Part shown: one piece after another, positions 17,801-26,381 of the stretch | How the letters are laid out: each line of letters begins with the position of its first letter | Numbering within the stretch: position 1 is the first letter of the stretch | Assembly: GCF_024753205.1 (NCBI RefSeq) | Contig: NZ_JANUGZ010000004.1 | Location: forward strand, 496,001-560,000 | Origin: Massilia aurea | Lineage (GTDB): Bacteria > Pseudomonadota > Gammaproteobacteria > Burkholderiales > Burkholderiaceae_D | Length of the DNA: 64,000 nucleotides | Reading direction: 5' to 3' | Position numbers and translations under genes: made by a program | The notes under the pieces: model-generated | The model's database searches: none | Seen by the model: only the letters and a program-made list of their open reading frames with translations | What the model was told of the DNA's origin: nothing

Positions 17801-20800
17801 CATGGGCTGGCGCCGCACGCCGTGCTCGAACATCCCGAGCCCGCGGTCGATGCACGGGTCTCGCCCGACGGGATCGGCCTTGGCCTGCTGGCCACGCTGA
17901 GCGCGCGCGACTTCGGCTTCCTGCCACTGGGGGGACTGCTGGAACGCAGCGAGCGCGCGTTTGCCTCGCTGGCGCTGCTCGAACGGTGGAACGGCCATCT
18001 GCTGCAGTGGTATGACGGCGCCACGCTGGCCCCGCTCGAGCCGCATCATGTCGATACTGCCGCCAGCGGCAGCCTGGTGCTGGCGCTGCGTACCTTTGCC
18101 GTTGGCATGGACGAGTTGCTGGATCAGCCGATCGCCGGTGCTGCGCCGGACGGCATCCGCGCCACGCTGCTGGTCGTGCGCGAGCATGCGCACGGCGCGC
18201 CGGCGTCATTCCTGGACGCGCTGGACGAGATGGATGGCGCGCTGACGCCCGAACGCTGCCGCGCTCTCGATACGCTGCCGGGCCTTGCCGATTGCCTGCG
18301 CCTGGCGCTGGCCAATGCCGAGCGCCTGATGGCCAGCCTGCCCGAGGATGCGGCGGCAGAGCCGGCGCTGCTTGCATGGGTCGAGCGTCTGCATGCTGGC
18401 TGCACCGCGCAGCTGGACAACCTGTACGCACTGGCGCCGTGGATGCGCGCTGTCCAGGAATACGTCCTCGGCGCCAGCCTGACCCGGATCCCGACACTGC
18501 GCGAACTGGCGCAGCTCGACGCGCCGGCAACGGGTGGCGCCGGCCTGGCTGCCCTGGTGGGTGCGGGCCGCGCTTGCGCGCAGGAGCGCATCGAACGGCT
18601 GGCCGCGCTGGCTACCGCAGCGCGCGACGCCGCCCGCATGGACTTCGGCGCGCTGGTCGATCCCGCCACTGGCCAGCTGGCCGCCCGCTACCACGTGCGC
18701 GACAAGCGCCTGGACAGCGACAGTTGCGACTTGCTGGCGTCGGAGTCGCGCATGGCCAGTTTCGCCGCCGTGGCCCAGGACCAGCTGCCGCAGCAGCACT
18801 GGTGGTCGCTCGGGCGCCCGCAGCGCATGGCTGGCGGAAGCACGCTGCTGCTGTCGCGCCGTGGCGCCATGGCCGATCTGCTGGCGCCGCAACTCTGGAT
18901 GCCGGTCTGGCGCGATACGCTGCTCGACGCCGCCGCCCGCGCGCTGGTGCGCGCCCAGGCTGCACACGCCAAAAGCAGGGACGTGCTGTGGGGCTTTTCG
19001 CCATCCCGTTGCAATGCCGTGGATGCCGCCGCGCGCTACCGCTCCGGCCAGTTCGGCTTGCCCGCTGCCGCGCTGCAGCGCCAGCGCGACGACGACCTGG
19101 TCGCCGCGCCGTACGCCGCCGCGCTGGCGCTGGGCGTGACGCCGGGCCTGGCCAGCACCAACCTGCGCGCTTTTGCGGCGCAAGGCATGCTGGGTGAACT
19201 CGGGTTGTATGAAGCGCTCGATTATGCGCCGGCGCGTTTGCCGCAAGGCGAGCGCCAGGTCGTCGTGCGGGCCTACGCTGCGCGGCACCAGGCGATGCTG
19301 CTGCTGGCGCTGGCCCGCCATTTGCTGGGCGAACCGATGCAGCGCCGCTTCTGCCGCGATCCCGAATTCCGGGCCGCGCTGCCCTTGCTGCAAGAACCGG
19401 TGCCGGTCTCCGGCGCAGCCGCCGAACGTCGCTACACCGGCGCGGCGACAGCCAGCCAGAGCGTGACGGCGCGCCCGTATGCCCGCGTCATCGGGAGCGA
19501 ACCCCCGGTGCTGCCCGAAGTCCAGTTGCTGTCCAATGGCCGCTATCACCTGATCGTGGCCAGCGATGGCACGGGCGCCAGCCGCTGGGATGACAAGCAG
19601 ATCACCCGCACCGGCATCGGCGAGACCGGTTTGACGTGCCATGTGCGCGACGTCGCATCCGGCCAGGTCTGGCCGGGCCTGTTGCCAGAGAGCGAGCGCG
19701 AAACGGTGTTTTCCGAGGGCCGCGCCAGCGTGCGCTGCCTGGATAACGGGCTGGCCATGCACACCGATATCGTGGTGGCGCCGGACGACGACGTCGAACT
19801 GCGCCGCATCCGCATCGTCAATCAGGGCCTGCAGCCGCTGACGCTGGAGCTGACCAGCAGCGTGGCGCTGGCCGGACCGGCGCTCGAGCCGGGCGGCCGC
19901 AGTCACATCATGATCGAATTCGACGCCCCGCACGACAGCCTGCTGTGCGTCACGGCGGCCGATGCGCCCGTCGTCATGCACCGCATGGCAGTGCGCGACA
20001 TCGCGCCTGCCGTGACGGTGGAAACGGACCGCGCGCGCTTCATCGGCCGTGGCCACGATCTGCGCGCGCCCCAGGCCATCGGCGCCGGCGGCGCGCTGCC
20101 GGGCCTCGTCGCCGAACCGGATGACGCGTTGCTGGCCTTGCGCCGCACCGTCACGCTGGCGCCGCAACAGGAGATCACGGTCGACCTGGTGCTGGGCGTT
20201 GCCGCCAGCCGGGCGATGGCGCGTGAACTGGCGGCCCGCTACAGCGCCGGCCATGCGGTCGACCGCGCGATCGACGCGGCCTGGACCCAGGCCCAGGCCT
20301 TCCTGCGCCGCATGGACGTGAGCGAAGCCGATGCGCAGCTGTGCAACCGCCTGGCCGGTTGCCTGCTGCAGCCGGTACCGGCCCTGCGCGCCGACCCGGC
20401 CGTCATCGCGCGCAATGTGCGCGGCCGCGCCGACCTGCTCGCATATGGCATCGATGGCGTGCAGCCGGTGCTGCTGCTCCAGCTGGCGGACGGTCCGGAT
20501 ACCGGTCTGGCGCGTCAGGTGCTGCAGGCGCATACCTACTGGCGCAACCGTGGCTTCGCGGTCGACCTCCTGGTGCTGTGCGACAGCCGCACCGTGCGCG
20601 AGGGGGTGATGACGCTGGCGATGGCATTGGTCGATCCCGACACCTTCGATGCGCCGGGCGGCGTACACCTGTTCCTGCGCGAAGACGTCGCGCAGGAAGA
20701 CCGCATCCTGCTGCGCTCGAGCGCAAGCGTGCTGCTTCTGTCCGGCCGGGGCGACCTGGCCGACCAGCTACGCCGCGCCGCACGGCCCGGCGTCGCCTTG

Positions 20801-23128
20801 CCGTCGCCACTGGTGGCTGGCGCGACCACGCCATGGATGACGGAAGCATTGCCCACCGTGCAGCCCGAACGCCTGTTCGACAACGGCATCGGCGGCTTCA
20901 CGCCGGATGGCCGCGAGTACGAGGTGCGCAGCAACGCCGCCGTGCCGGTGCCGCAGGCGCCCTGGGCCAACCTGCTGGCCAATCCCGGTTTCGGATCGGT
21001 GGTCTCGGAACGGGGCCATGCCGTCACCTGGAGCGGGACGCGCGCTGCACGCCTGAGCGCCGGCAGCGACGATGTCGCACCGCAGGATGGCGAAGCGTTC
21101 TACCTGCGCGACGAGGACAGCGGCGCCTTCTGGTCGCCCACGCCGTGGCCGGCGCCCTCGCCGGAACCCTATCTGACCCGGCACGGCGTCGGCTACACCG
21201 TGTTCGAACACGGCGCGCACGGCATCCATTCGGCGCTGCGCTGCTTCGTGGCGCCGGATGTGCCCATCAAATACAGCGTGCTCCGGCTGCGCAATGACAG
21301 CGATGCGCCGCGGCGCCTGAGCGTGACGGGATTCGTGGCATGGCAGCTCGACAGCGTCGACGCCACGCCTGGCCTGCAGGTCGTCACGGGCATCGATTTG
21401 GCCAGCGGCGCGCTGTTCGCGCGCAATGCGTTCAGTGACGACTTCCGCGACCAGGTGGGGTTCTTCCATATCGACGCCGAAGATGTTGCCGCAACCTGCG
21501 ACCGCGACGAATTCATCGGCCGCCAGGGCAGCATCGCCCAACCGGCGGCGCTGGGCCGCAGCAGCCTGTCCGGCGCCAGCGGCGCGGGGCGCACGCCGTG
21601 CGCGGCCCTGCAAACGGCGATCACGCTGGTGCCGGGCGAAGAGCGCGAACTGGTGTTCGTGCTGGGCGTGGCCGGTCCCGGCACGCTCGATGCCAGCCGC
21701 GAGGTGCAACTGCACGGTGGGGCGCGCGCCGCTGCTACCGCGTGGGAGCGCCTGCACAACTGGTGGGATGGCACGCTCGGCGCGGTTCAACTGCACTCGC
21801 CCGACGCATCGCTCGACCTGCGCGTCAACACCTGGCTGCCGTACCAGGCGATCAGCGCGGCATGGGGCGAGCGTTGTCCCGCCACACGCCTGCAGTCGCT
21901 GCTCGCCAGCGTACATGCCCGGCCCGAGCTGCTGCGCGACGCGTTGCTGCAGGCGGCGCGCGACTTCGCCACGGCACAGTCCAACCTGCCGGCTCCTGCA
22001 GTCGACGATTTCCTGTGGCTGCCCCATGTGCTGACGCGCTACCTGGCCGTCACGGGTGATTACGCGCTGCTGGCCGTGCTGCCATTTGGCGCCGATCCCG
22101 GCGACGCCACGCGGCTGGCCGCCGGGGACGACCTGTACCAGCACTGCGTGCATGGCCTGCGCGGCTGCCTGCGCTTCGGCCAGCGCGGCCTGCCGCTGGC
22201 GGCGGCGCGCCTGCACGACGACGACGCCACGGGCCGTGTCGAAAGCGTGCGCACGGGCTTTTTCATGGCCACCGTGCTGCAGCGCTTCGGCGACGTGGCG
22301 GACCGGCGCGGCGACTTCGGTTTTGCCACCACCTGCCGCGGCGCCGCGCTGGCGCTCAGGGCGCAGTGCGAAGAACATGGCTGGGACGGCGACTGGTACC
22401 GCTGGACGTGGCTGGACAGCCGCAACGCGCTCGGTTCGATCGCCAACGCCGCCTGCCGCGTCGAGTTGTCGACCCAGGGCTGGGCGGTGCAGGCCGACGC
22501 CGAACACGGTGCGGCCGCGCTGCGCGCCGCAGCACTGCGCCTGGTCGACGAGGCGCACGGCGTCACGCTGCTGTGCGATCCGGCGGTCGACGGGCACTGG
22601 AGCGAGCGCGTCGTGGCCAGCCCCGGCCAGGACCACGGCGCCGTCGCGCTGGCAGCGGCGGGCTTCGCGCGGCTGGGCGACGCCGGCCGCGCATGGCAGC
22701 TGGCCGGCATGCTCGATCCGCTGGCGCCGACCCTGGCGCCGGACCGCACGGCGGATATCAGCGCGCCGCCATACTTTATCGCGGGCGGCGTGCGCACGGT
22801 GGCGCCGCACATCGGCCGCGCCATCGGCGGCTTGCACACCGCCTCGGCCGGGGCCACCTGGCTGCTGGCGATCGAAGCGCTGCTGGGTGTGGAGCGCAAC
22901 GGCGCGCGCCTGCACCTGACGCCGCACATGGCGCCGGGCTGGGAAGGTTTCAGCCTGCGCTACCGCTATTACAGCGCGTTCTACGAGATCACGGTGCATG
23001 CGGGCGACGGCATGGAAGGCTTGCTGCTCGATGGCCAGCCATGTCCTGACTGGACGTTCGAACTGCAGGATGACCGGCGCGATCACCGGGTGGAGCTGTG
23101 GATCGCGGGGACGCCGGCCGGCGCCTAG
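14861..23128 (+). CDS. Giant cyclic beta-1,2-glucan synthase-like membrane protein (NdvB family), catalytic motifs degraded
   Basis: 2,755 residues, near the family's roughly 2,800, with the same module order: helical N-terminal region; membrane segments near 410-460 and 790-960; GT84-like domain (about 480-780); glycoamylase-like domain (about 970-1500); two GH94-type beta-sandwich/phosphorylase regions (about 1550-2750). Signature positions differ from family patterns as I recall them. 'DADTQLPRD' is 'DANAGLPRD' (616-624); 'HRWIRGDWQ' is 'HRAVRAAWQ' (744-752); 'WGISESAYN' is 'WGFSPSRCN' (1377-1385); the GH94 'GDWNDG' stretch is 'LHDDDATG' (2451-2458). The frame is open over 8.3 kb, so it is not a decaying pseudogene. 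The start is TTG at 14861 with GAGG five bases upstream. It may scaffold or modulate glucan synthesis; activity cannot be excluded. Confidence 0.85.
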   Translation: MNVKNHNLPAGQRTPHDAARATGDDAPWRAAPLGALQRAEHARQLAARHVLQPTTAGKGGAHALRALLGTDADAIAASCDALDEAARAGFALPPAGARLLDQHHLLDAQVRLVRAGLRPVAATLPTLAPDGAVRAWRLVLDVIAHGDGRIDAGELALFVAAYQEGPESAALRIAELDALPALLRLALIDNLRRLAARAARACAAHEQAAGWAVRLLDTAETRPGDLILLVADMMRSVEASDSFIAELARRLHGRGGAVSQVLDWLDARLADGDSSIAQHTQREHSEQAEDAISAGNTLASLRLLGGIDWRAFAETHGAVDALLRTDPDGSYAAMDGATRDSYRHAIARRARAAKVDEADVARDALTLAGTHRAPGEGGLDVRTRHVGHYLPALAQKAPVATRIGATAVLTLLLTIAILVHARQGDAGAWLLALIGLLALPGASALALSLVRMMERWRIPPVTTPRMDFSAGIPDTCRTVVAVCAQAGDAAAIERLREELEVRYLGNLDPNLRFCLLLDLPDAASETLPTDDVSLAQARTAIETLNARYGPDGDGPFMLLARPRAWSVDQQAWIGQERQRGQIADLNAWLCGARERFLLTAGNTAAGAAMRYVIALDANAGLPRDAARSLVAAMAHPLHQPVQDDSGRVLEGHGMLLPARGPAPPGHRAPRFARMGGAALDARYGWVAIHDVDAWRRACGDVVRDDGRAWPGAVERDRLRAGRVADLRVDALRPHNYGEYMLRRHRAVRAAWQSVQRLGRGPDYLEYAPARWMLFDQLRASLVAPASLALLILCWSLLAAPVFWTAAVLAIVFVPALVGMLVALGDRPLDAPWRQHLDGWVRGARLTLTRSALWAAFLPHAALVDGHALVRGLWRRHVAQRGLLDTQTAAVPGRSLEISGRAMWFPPLLAMGTAMLVSFANPYALFATAPMLLVWFLSPVLAWWTGHVTRRSARLAPAQDQFLRALARRTWGFFERHGADGHGLAPHAVLEHPEPAVDARVSPDGIGLGLLATLSARDFGFLPLGGLLERSERAFASLALLERWNGHLLQWYDGATLAPLEPHHVDTAASGSLVLALRTFAVGMDELLDQPIAGAAPDGIRATLLVVREHAHGAPASFLDALDEMDGALTPERCRALDTLPGLADCLRLALANAERLMASLPEDAAAEPALLAWVERLHAGCTAQLDNLYALAPWMRAVQEYVLGASLTRIPTLRELAQLDAPATGGAGLAALVGAGRACAQERIERLAALATAARDAARMDFGALVDPATGQLAARYHVRDKRLDSDSCDLLASESRMASFAAVAQDQLPQQHWWSLGRPQRMAGGSTLLLSRRGAMADLLAPQLWMPVWRDTLLDAAARALVRAQAAHAKSRDVLWGFSPSRCNAVDAAARYRSGQFGLPAAALQRQRDDDLVAAPYAAALALGVTPGLASTNLRAFAAQGMLGELGLYEALDYAPARLPQGERQVVVRAYAARHQAMLLLALARHLLGEPMQRRFCRDPEFRAALPLLQEPVPVSGAAAERRYTGAATASQSVTARPYARVIGSEPPVLPEVQLLSNGRYHLIVASDGTGASRWDDKQITRTGIGETGLTCHVRDVASGQVWPGLLPESERETVFSEGRASVRCLDNGLAMHTDIVVAPDDDVELRRIRIVNQGLQPLTLELTSSVALAGPALEPGGRSHIMIEFDAPHDSLLCVTAADAPVVMHRMAVRDIAPAVTVETDRARFIGRGHDLRAPQAIGAGGALPGLVAEPDDALLALRRTVTLAPQQEITVDLVLGVAASRAMARELAARYSAGHAVDRAIDAAWTQAQAFLRRMDVSEADAQLCNRLAGCLLQPVPALRADPAVIARNVRGRADLLAYGIDGVQPVLLLQLADGPDTGLARQVLQAHTYWRNRGFAVDLLVLCDSRTVREGVMTLAMALVDPDTFDAPGGVHLFLREDVAQEDRILLRSSASVLLLSGRGDLADQLRRAARPGVALPSPLVAGATTPWMTEALPTVQPERLFDNGIGGFTPDGREYEVRSNAAVPVPQAPWANLLANPGFGSVVSERGHAVTWSGTRAARLSAGSDDVAPQDGEAFYLRDEDSGAFWSPTPWPAPSPEPYLTRHGVGYTVFEHGAHGIHSALRCFVAPDVPIKYSVLRLRNDSDAPRRLSVTGFVAWQLDSVDATPGLQVVTGIDLASGALFARNAFSDDFRDQVGFFHIDAEDVAATCDRDEFIGRQGSIAQPAALGRSSLSGASGAGRTPCAALQTAITLVPGEERELVFVLGVAGPGTLDASREVQLHGGARAAATAWERLHNWWDGTLGAVQLHSPDASLDLRVNTWLPYQAISAAWGERCPATRLQSLLASVHARPELLRDALLQAARDFATAQSNLPAPAVDDFLWLPHVLTRYLAVTGDYALLAVLPFGADPGDATRLAAGDDLYQHCVHGLRGCLRFGQRGLPLAAARLHDDDATGRVESVRTGFFMATVLQRFGDVADRRGDFGFATTCRGAALALRAQCEEHGWDGDWYRWTWLDSRNALGSIANAACRVELSTQGWAVQADAEHGAAALRAAALRLVDEAHGVTLLCDPAVDGHWSERVVASPGQDHGAVALAAAGFARLGDAGRAWQLAGMLDPLAPTLAPDRTADISAPPYFIAGGVRTVAPHIGRAIGGLHTASAGATWLLAIEALLGVERNGARLHLTPHMAPGWEGFSLRYRYYSAFYEITVHAGDGMEGLLLDGQPCPDWTFELQDDRRDHRVELWIAGTPAGA

Positions 23129-23221
23129 GGCCAGCGCGCGGGCGTGGCGGCCCAGCCACAGCCGGCGCTGAAAATCGCCGGGTGCGGAGGCCGGCCGCGC
23201 GGTGCGAATTGGCTTGCGCTA

Positions 23222-23227
23222 TATAAT
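23222..23227 (+). promoter_or_regulatory. Consensus -10 element upstream of the RsbRD-type kinase
   Basis: A perfect TATAAT at 23222-23227 lies in an AT-rich pocket 87 bp before the ATG at 23314. There is no good -35 hexamer at 16-18 bp, so the promoter call is tentative. Confidence 0.35.
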
Positions 23228-23313
23228 TCGGGAACGGCCCCTGATCGCCGTTGATCTTCCCTTATTCGTGACCGATCGCGCATGCTGCGCACGGCCCTGA
23301 CACTGACGACCGC

Positions 23314-24468
23314 ATGACACTAGCCACTGACCAGAATGTTGACCGCCACGGTATTTCGCCCACCGGGTTGCAATTCATTTCCATCCGCGACGCCGTCATG
23401 GACCGCTGGGAACGGGAAGTGCGCGCGCGCGTCGATGGCGCCCAGAATCTGCTGCGGCCCGTGCTGACCAACACGCTGCCGGCGTTTTTCGACAATATCG
23501 CCGAAGCCCTGAGCCCGGACCATCCGCGCACGCAGGCTGCGAGCGGCAACAATTCGGCCAGCGTCCACGGCACCGAGCGCGCCCGCATGACGCCGTTCGG
23601 CCCCGATCAGGTTGTCCACGAATACCAGATCCTGCGCGAGTCGATCGGGGTCGTGGCCAAGGGCAGGGTGGTCCTGGACGACGACCACTGGCGCATCATC
23701 GACGCGTCGATCAATGCCGCCATGCGCGAGGCAGTGCGCTCGTTTACACAGATCCATGAAGACCTGCGGCACAAGATGGCGGCCGCGCTGTCGCATGACA
23801 TGCGCACGCCGTTGTCGGTGGTCGCGCATGGCGCGCAGCTCATGTCGATGACGGCCGACTGGGCGCAGGTGAAAAACGTCGCCGCCCGCATTGGCACCAA
23901 CGCCGACCGGCTCAACGAGATGATGGCCGAGCTGCTCGACGCGCTGACGTTCCAGGGCGCGGCGAAGATCCCGTTGCACCTGACGCATTTCGATATCCTG
24001 GGCCTGACGCGCGAACTGGGTGAGCAATACGGGCACGGCCAGCATGGCACGCAGGTTGTCGTTGACGTGTCCGGCGAGCCGGTTACGGGCCACTGGTGCC
24101 GCGCCTCGCTCTGGCGCGCACTGGAAAACCTCGTCAACAACGCGATCAAGTATGGCGACGGCGGCACCGTCAGCATCATGGCGCACCAGACGCGCGGACG
24201 CCTGATGGTGAGCGTTCACAACGAAGGCAACGCGATTCCTGAAGAGCAGCACAACCGGATCTTCGAGTACCTGCGCCGCGAAACAGGGCCGTTCTCGGCC
24301 ACCGGCTGGGGCATCGGTCTGCCGTTCGTCAAGGCCGTGGGCGAAAGCCACGGCGGCAGCGTTTCGGTCGACAGCTCGCCCGAGCTGGGCACGACGTTCC
24401 TGATCGACATCCCCGTCGACTGCCGTCCTTTCGTGGGCGGCAGCGCCCAGTGCGCCGCCTCGGCGTGA
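23314..24468 (+). CDS. Soluble hybrid sensor: RsbRD_N-like domain plus histidine kinase
   Basis: 384 residues with no signal or membrane helix, so a cytoplasmic sensor kinase. The N-terminal 145 residues are all-helical and resemble RsbRD_N-type input domains ('RDAVMDRWEREVRARV', 'PAFFDNIAEAL', 'VVHEYQILRESIGVV'). A HisKA domain follows with phosphoacceptor His161 ('LSHDMRTPLSVV'), then an HATPase with N box 'ALENLVNNAIKYG' and 'TGWGIGLPFVKAVGESHGG'. No response regulator gene is adjacent, so the partner is encoded elsewhere. It ends 18 bp from the convergent PfkB kinase gene. Confidence 0.87.
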   Translation: MTLATDQNVDRHGISPTGLQFISIRDAVMDRWEREVRARVDGAQNLLRPVLTNTLPAFFDNIAEALSPDHPRTQAASGNNSASVHGTERARMTPFGPDQVVHEYQILRESIGVVAKGRVVLDDDHWRIIDASINAAMREAVRSFTQIHEDLRHKMAAALSHDMRTPLSVVAHGAQLMSMTADWAQVKNVAARIGTNADRLNEMMAELLDALTFQGAAKIPLHLTHFDILGLTRELGEQYGHGQHGTQVVVDVSGEPVTGHWCRASLWRALENLVNNAIKYGDGGTVSIMAHQTRGRLMVSVHNEGNAIPEEQHNRIFEYLRRETGPFSATGWGIGLPFVKAVGESHGGSVSVDSSPELGTTFLIDIPVDCRPFVGGSAQCAASA

Positions 24469-24486
24469 TCCCGTCGCAGGGCGCGT

Positions 24487-25383
24487 TCAGCAGATGACTG
24501 CGACCCTGCCTAGCAGCGCCCGGACAGCGCCGAGGTCGGGCGCGTGCGCCCCCGCCACCCGGCCTGCGGCGCCGCCCGCAGCCACCGCAAACGCCAGGTG
24601 CGCGGCCATGCTTGCATCGGGCCACTGCTGCAGCGAATAAATCAGTCCGGCCATCCCTGCATCGTCCGCGCCCAGCGTGTCGACCACGTCGATCACGTCA
24701 ATGACGGGCGCCTGTGCATGCCATGTCTGCGCGCCGTGATACAGCGACGCACCGCCGGCGCCGCGCGTGAGCAGCACCAGCGCTGCCGGATTGCGCGCGC
24801 GCAGGCGCCCCAGCGAGCCAAGCGTGTCGTGGCTGCGAAACAGCGCGCGCAGGACGTCGTCGGACACCTTGATGACGTCGGCCAGTTCGGTCATGCGCTG
24901 CAGCGTCGCGTCGTAGGCTGGCCCCATCAGGTTGCGCCAGTGCGGGTCATAGCTGATGCGCAGCCCATGCGCTTTCGCCTGTTCGGCCAATGCGATCAGC
25001 GCGAGGTCGAGCGGTCCACGCGCCAGGCTGGTGCCGCCGAAGTGCAGCCACTGCACCTCGTGTGGCCAGCCGGGCGGCATCATCGTCACATCGAAATGCA
25101 GGTTCGCTGCAACGTCCCCGCTGATGATGTCGTGCGGCGGCGTGGCGGCCCGCTGCAGGTAGCGCAGGTCCAGGCCCGCCGCTTCGCTGGCGCGCCACAG
25201 CGCATCGCCGGCCATGCAACGGCTGATGGCGCCGGCGAAACCGCTGGCGACACCCAGCGCAGCCAGTGCCCGCGCCACGTTCCAGGTCGAGCCGCCGGCG
25301 TGGCTGCGCCATGTGTCGCCGTCCTGGTGCAGCAGATCGGCCAGCGCCTCACCCGCGCAGAGGATGGCTGCGGGCCCGGTCAT
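24487..25383 (-). CDS. PfkB-family carbohydrate kinase (fructokinase-like)
   Basis: 298 residues. The PfkB signature near the N-terminus is 'AGGSTWNVARALAALG' and the C-terminal signature is 'DTLGADDAGMAGLIY' with catalytic Asp241. The family consensus there is GAGD; here the third position is Asp240 instead of Gly, an unusual change beside the anion hole. It should phosphorylate a sugar such as fructose using ATP. The start codon overlaps the stop of the LacI-type gene by 4 bp. With the GH92 mannosidase it forms a three-gene sugar locus, suggesting it acts on a hexose derived from mannosides. Whether the altered motif changes activity cannot be told from sequence. Confidence 0.85.
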   Translation of the reverse strand: MTGPAAILCAGEALADLLHQDGDTWRSHAGGSTWNVARALAALGVASGFAGAISRCMAGDALWRASEAAGLDLRYLQRAATPPHDIISGDVAANLHFDVTMMPPGWPHEVQWLHFGGTSLARGPLDLALIALAEQAKAHGLRISYDPHWRNLMGPAYDATLQRMTELADVIKVSDDVLRALFRSHDTLGSLGRLRARNPAALVLLTRGAGGASLYHGAQTWHAQAPVIDVIDVVDTLGADDAGMAGLIYSLQQWPDASMAAHLAFAVAAGGAAGRVAGAHAPDLGAVRALLGRVAVIC

Positions 25384-26369
25384 CGCGCCTCTCCGGTGCT
25401 GCTTGCGCGGACCATCAGCCGCACCGTGAGTGTCTGTTCGAGGCCGGACGTGGCGCTCTTGTCCAGCAACAGGTCCACGCCCATCCGGCCCAGCAGATCC
25501 TTGTCGATATTGATGCTCGAGAGCGGCGGCACCGCGGCCGCGGCGGCGCTGATGTCGTCGAAGCCGACGATCGCGATGTCGTGCGGAACCCTCAGGCCGC
25601 GCGCCATGCAGTGGCGCATGGCCGCCAGTGCGGTGCTGTCGTTGTAGCAGAACAGCGCGTCGGGCCGCGGTTCGCGCGCCAGCAGGGTGTCGACCGCCCC
25701 GTGCAGATTGTCCTGCGTGTCGCCAATGCTGGGTAGCTGGATTTCGAGGTCGGGATCGGCCAGCATGCGCGCCTCGAACAGGGCCTTGCGAAAGCCCCGA
25801 TAGCGCTCAAGGATGCTGTGGTGCGACAGCGGCCCGGTGAGCATGGCGATGCGGCGCCGCCCCAGCGCGAGCAGGTGGCGCGTGGCCAGGTAGCCGCCCA
25901 GCGCATGGTCGGGATTGACCGAGCGGTAGCCGGGCAGGCGCATGTCGAGCAGTACCAGCGGCTTGCCGGTGTCGCGCAGCGCAGCCACCAGTTCCGGCTC
26001 AAAAAAGCCGGCGCACAGCAACGCGTCCGGCTGGTGCAGGCGCACCAGATCCAGCATCGGCTCGGCCGGACCGACCACGACGAACGAGAGCGCGATGCCG
26101 TGCTTGCGGCAAGCATCCTCGGCCCCGTGCAGTACCGGCAGGTAGAACGGGCTGGCCGCTTGCGTGTTGTGCTGGCGGTGCAGCAAAAAGGCGACGCGGA
26201 GAATCTCGCGCTGGCGCAGATTGCCGATGTCGTACCCCAGCTCGCGCGCCGTGGCGCAGATGCGCGTGCGCGTCTCGTCGGCCAGGCCTTCCTGGTTTTT
26301 CAGCGCGCGCGAGACCGTACCGATCGAGTAGCCGGTGGCGCGGGCGATGTCGCGGATCGTCACGGCCAT
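25380..26369 (-). CDS. LacI family transcriptional regulator
   Basis: 329 residues: an N-terminal LacI-type helix-turn-helix and hinge ('TIRDIARATGYSIGTVSRAL', then 'ARELGYDIG') followed by a periplasmic-binding-protein-like effector domain ('LRVAFLLHRQHN', 'AIVGFDDISAAAA'). It lies 12 bp after the GH92 gene and overlaps the kinase gene by 4 bp, so all three are co-transcribed. It presumably represses this operon until a mannose- or fructose-type sugar is present. The candidate operators are the dyads at 28821-28832 and 28883-28911. Confidence 0.93.
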   Translation of the reverse strand: MAVTIRDIARATGYSIGTVSRALKNQEGLADETRTRICATARELGYDIGNLRQREILRVAFLLHRQHNTQAASPFYLPVLHGAEDACRKHGIALSFVVVGPAEPMLDLVRLHQPDALLCAGFFEPELVAALRDTGKPLVLLDMRLPGYRSVNPDHALGGYLATRHLLALGRRRIAMLTGPLSHHSILERYRGFRKALFEARMLADPDLEIQLPSIGDTQDNLHGAVDTLLAREPRPDALFCYNDSTALAAMRHCMARGLRVPHDIAIVGFDDISAAAAAVPPLSSINIDKDLLGRMGVDLLLDKSATSGLEQTLTVRLMVRASSTGEAR

Positions 26370-26381
26370 GTCCAGAGCCGG

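Noticed and set aside
14756-18193. A very long open frame (over 1,100 codons) on the strand opposite the giant glucan-synthase-like gene
   Set aside because: It is Gln/Arg/His/Ala-rich with no domain, mirrors codon bias of the plus-strand gene, and has no ribosome site. It is a GC-driven antisense shadow, like those opposite 18206-20668, 20768-23086, 38708-41533 and 43477-45846.
14861-23128. Possibility that the glucan-synthase-like gene is a decaying pseudogene
   Set aside because: The frame is uninterrupted for 2,755 codons with family length and domain order kept; relics would show stops or frameshifts.
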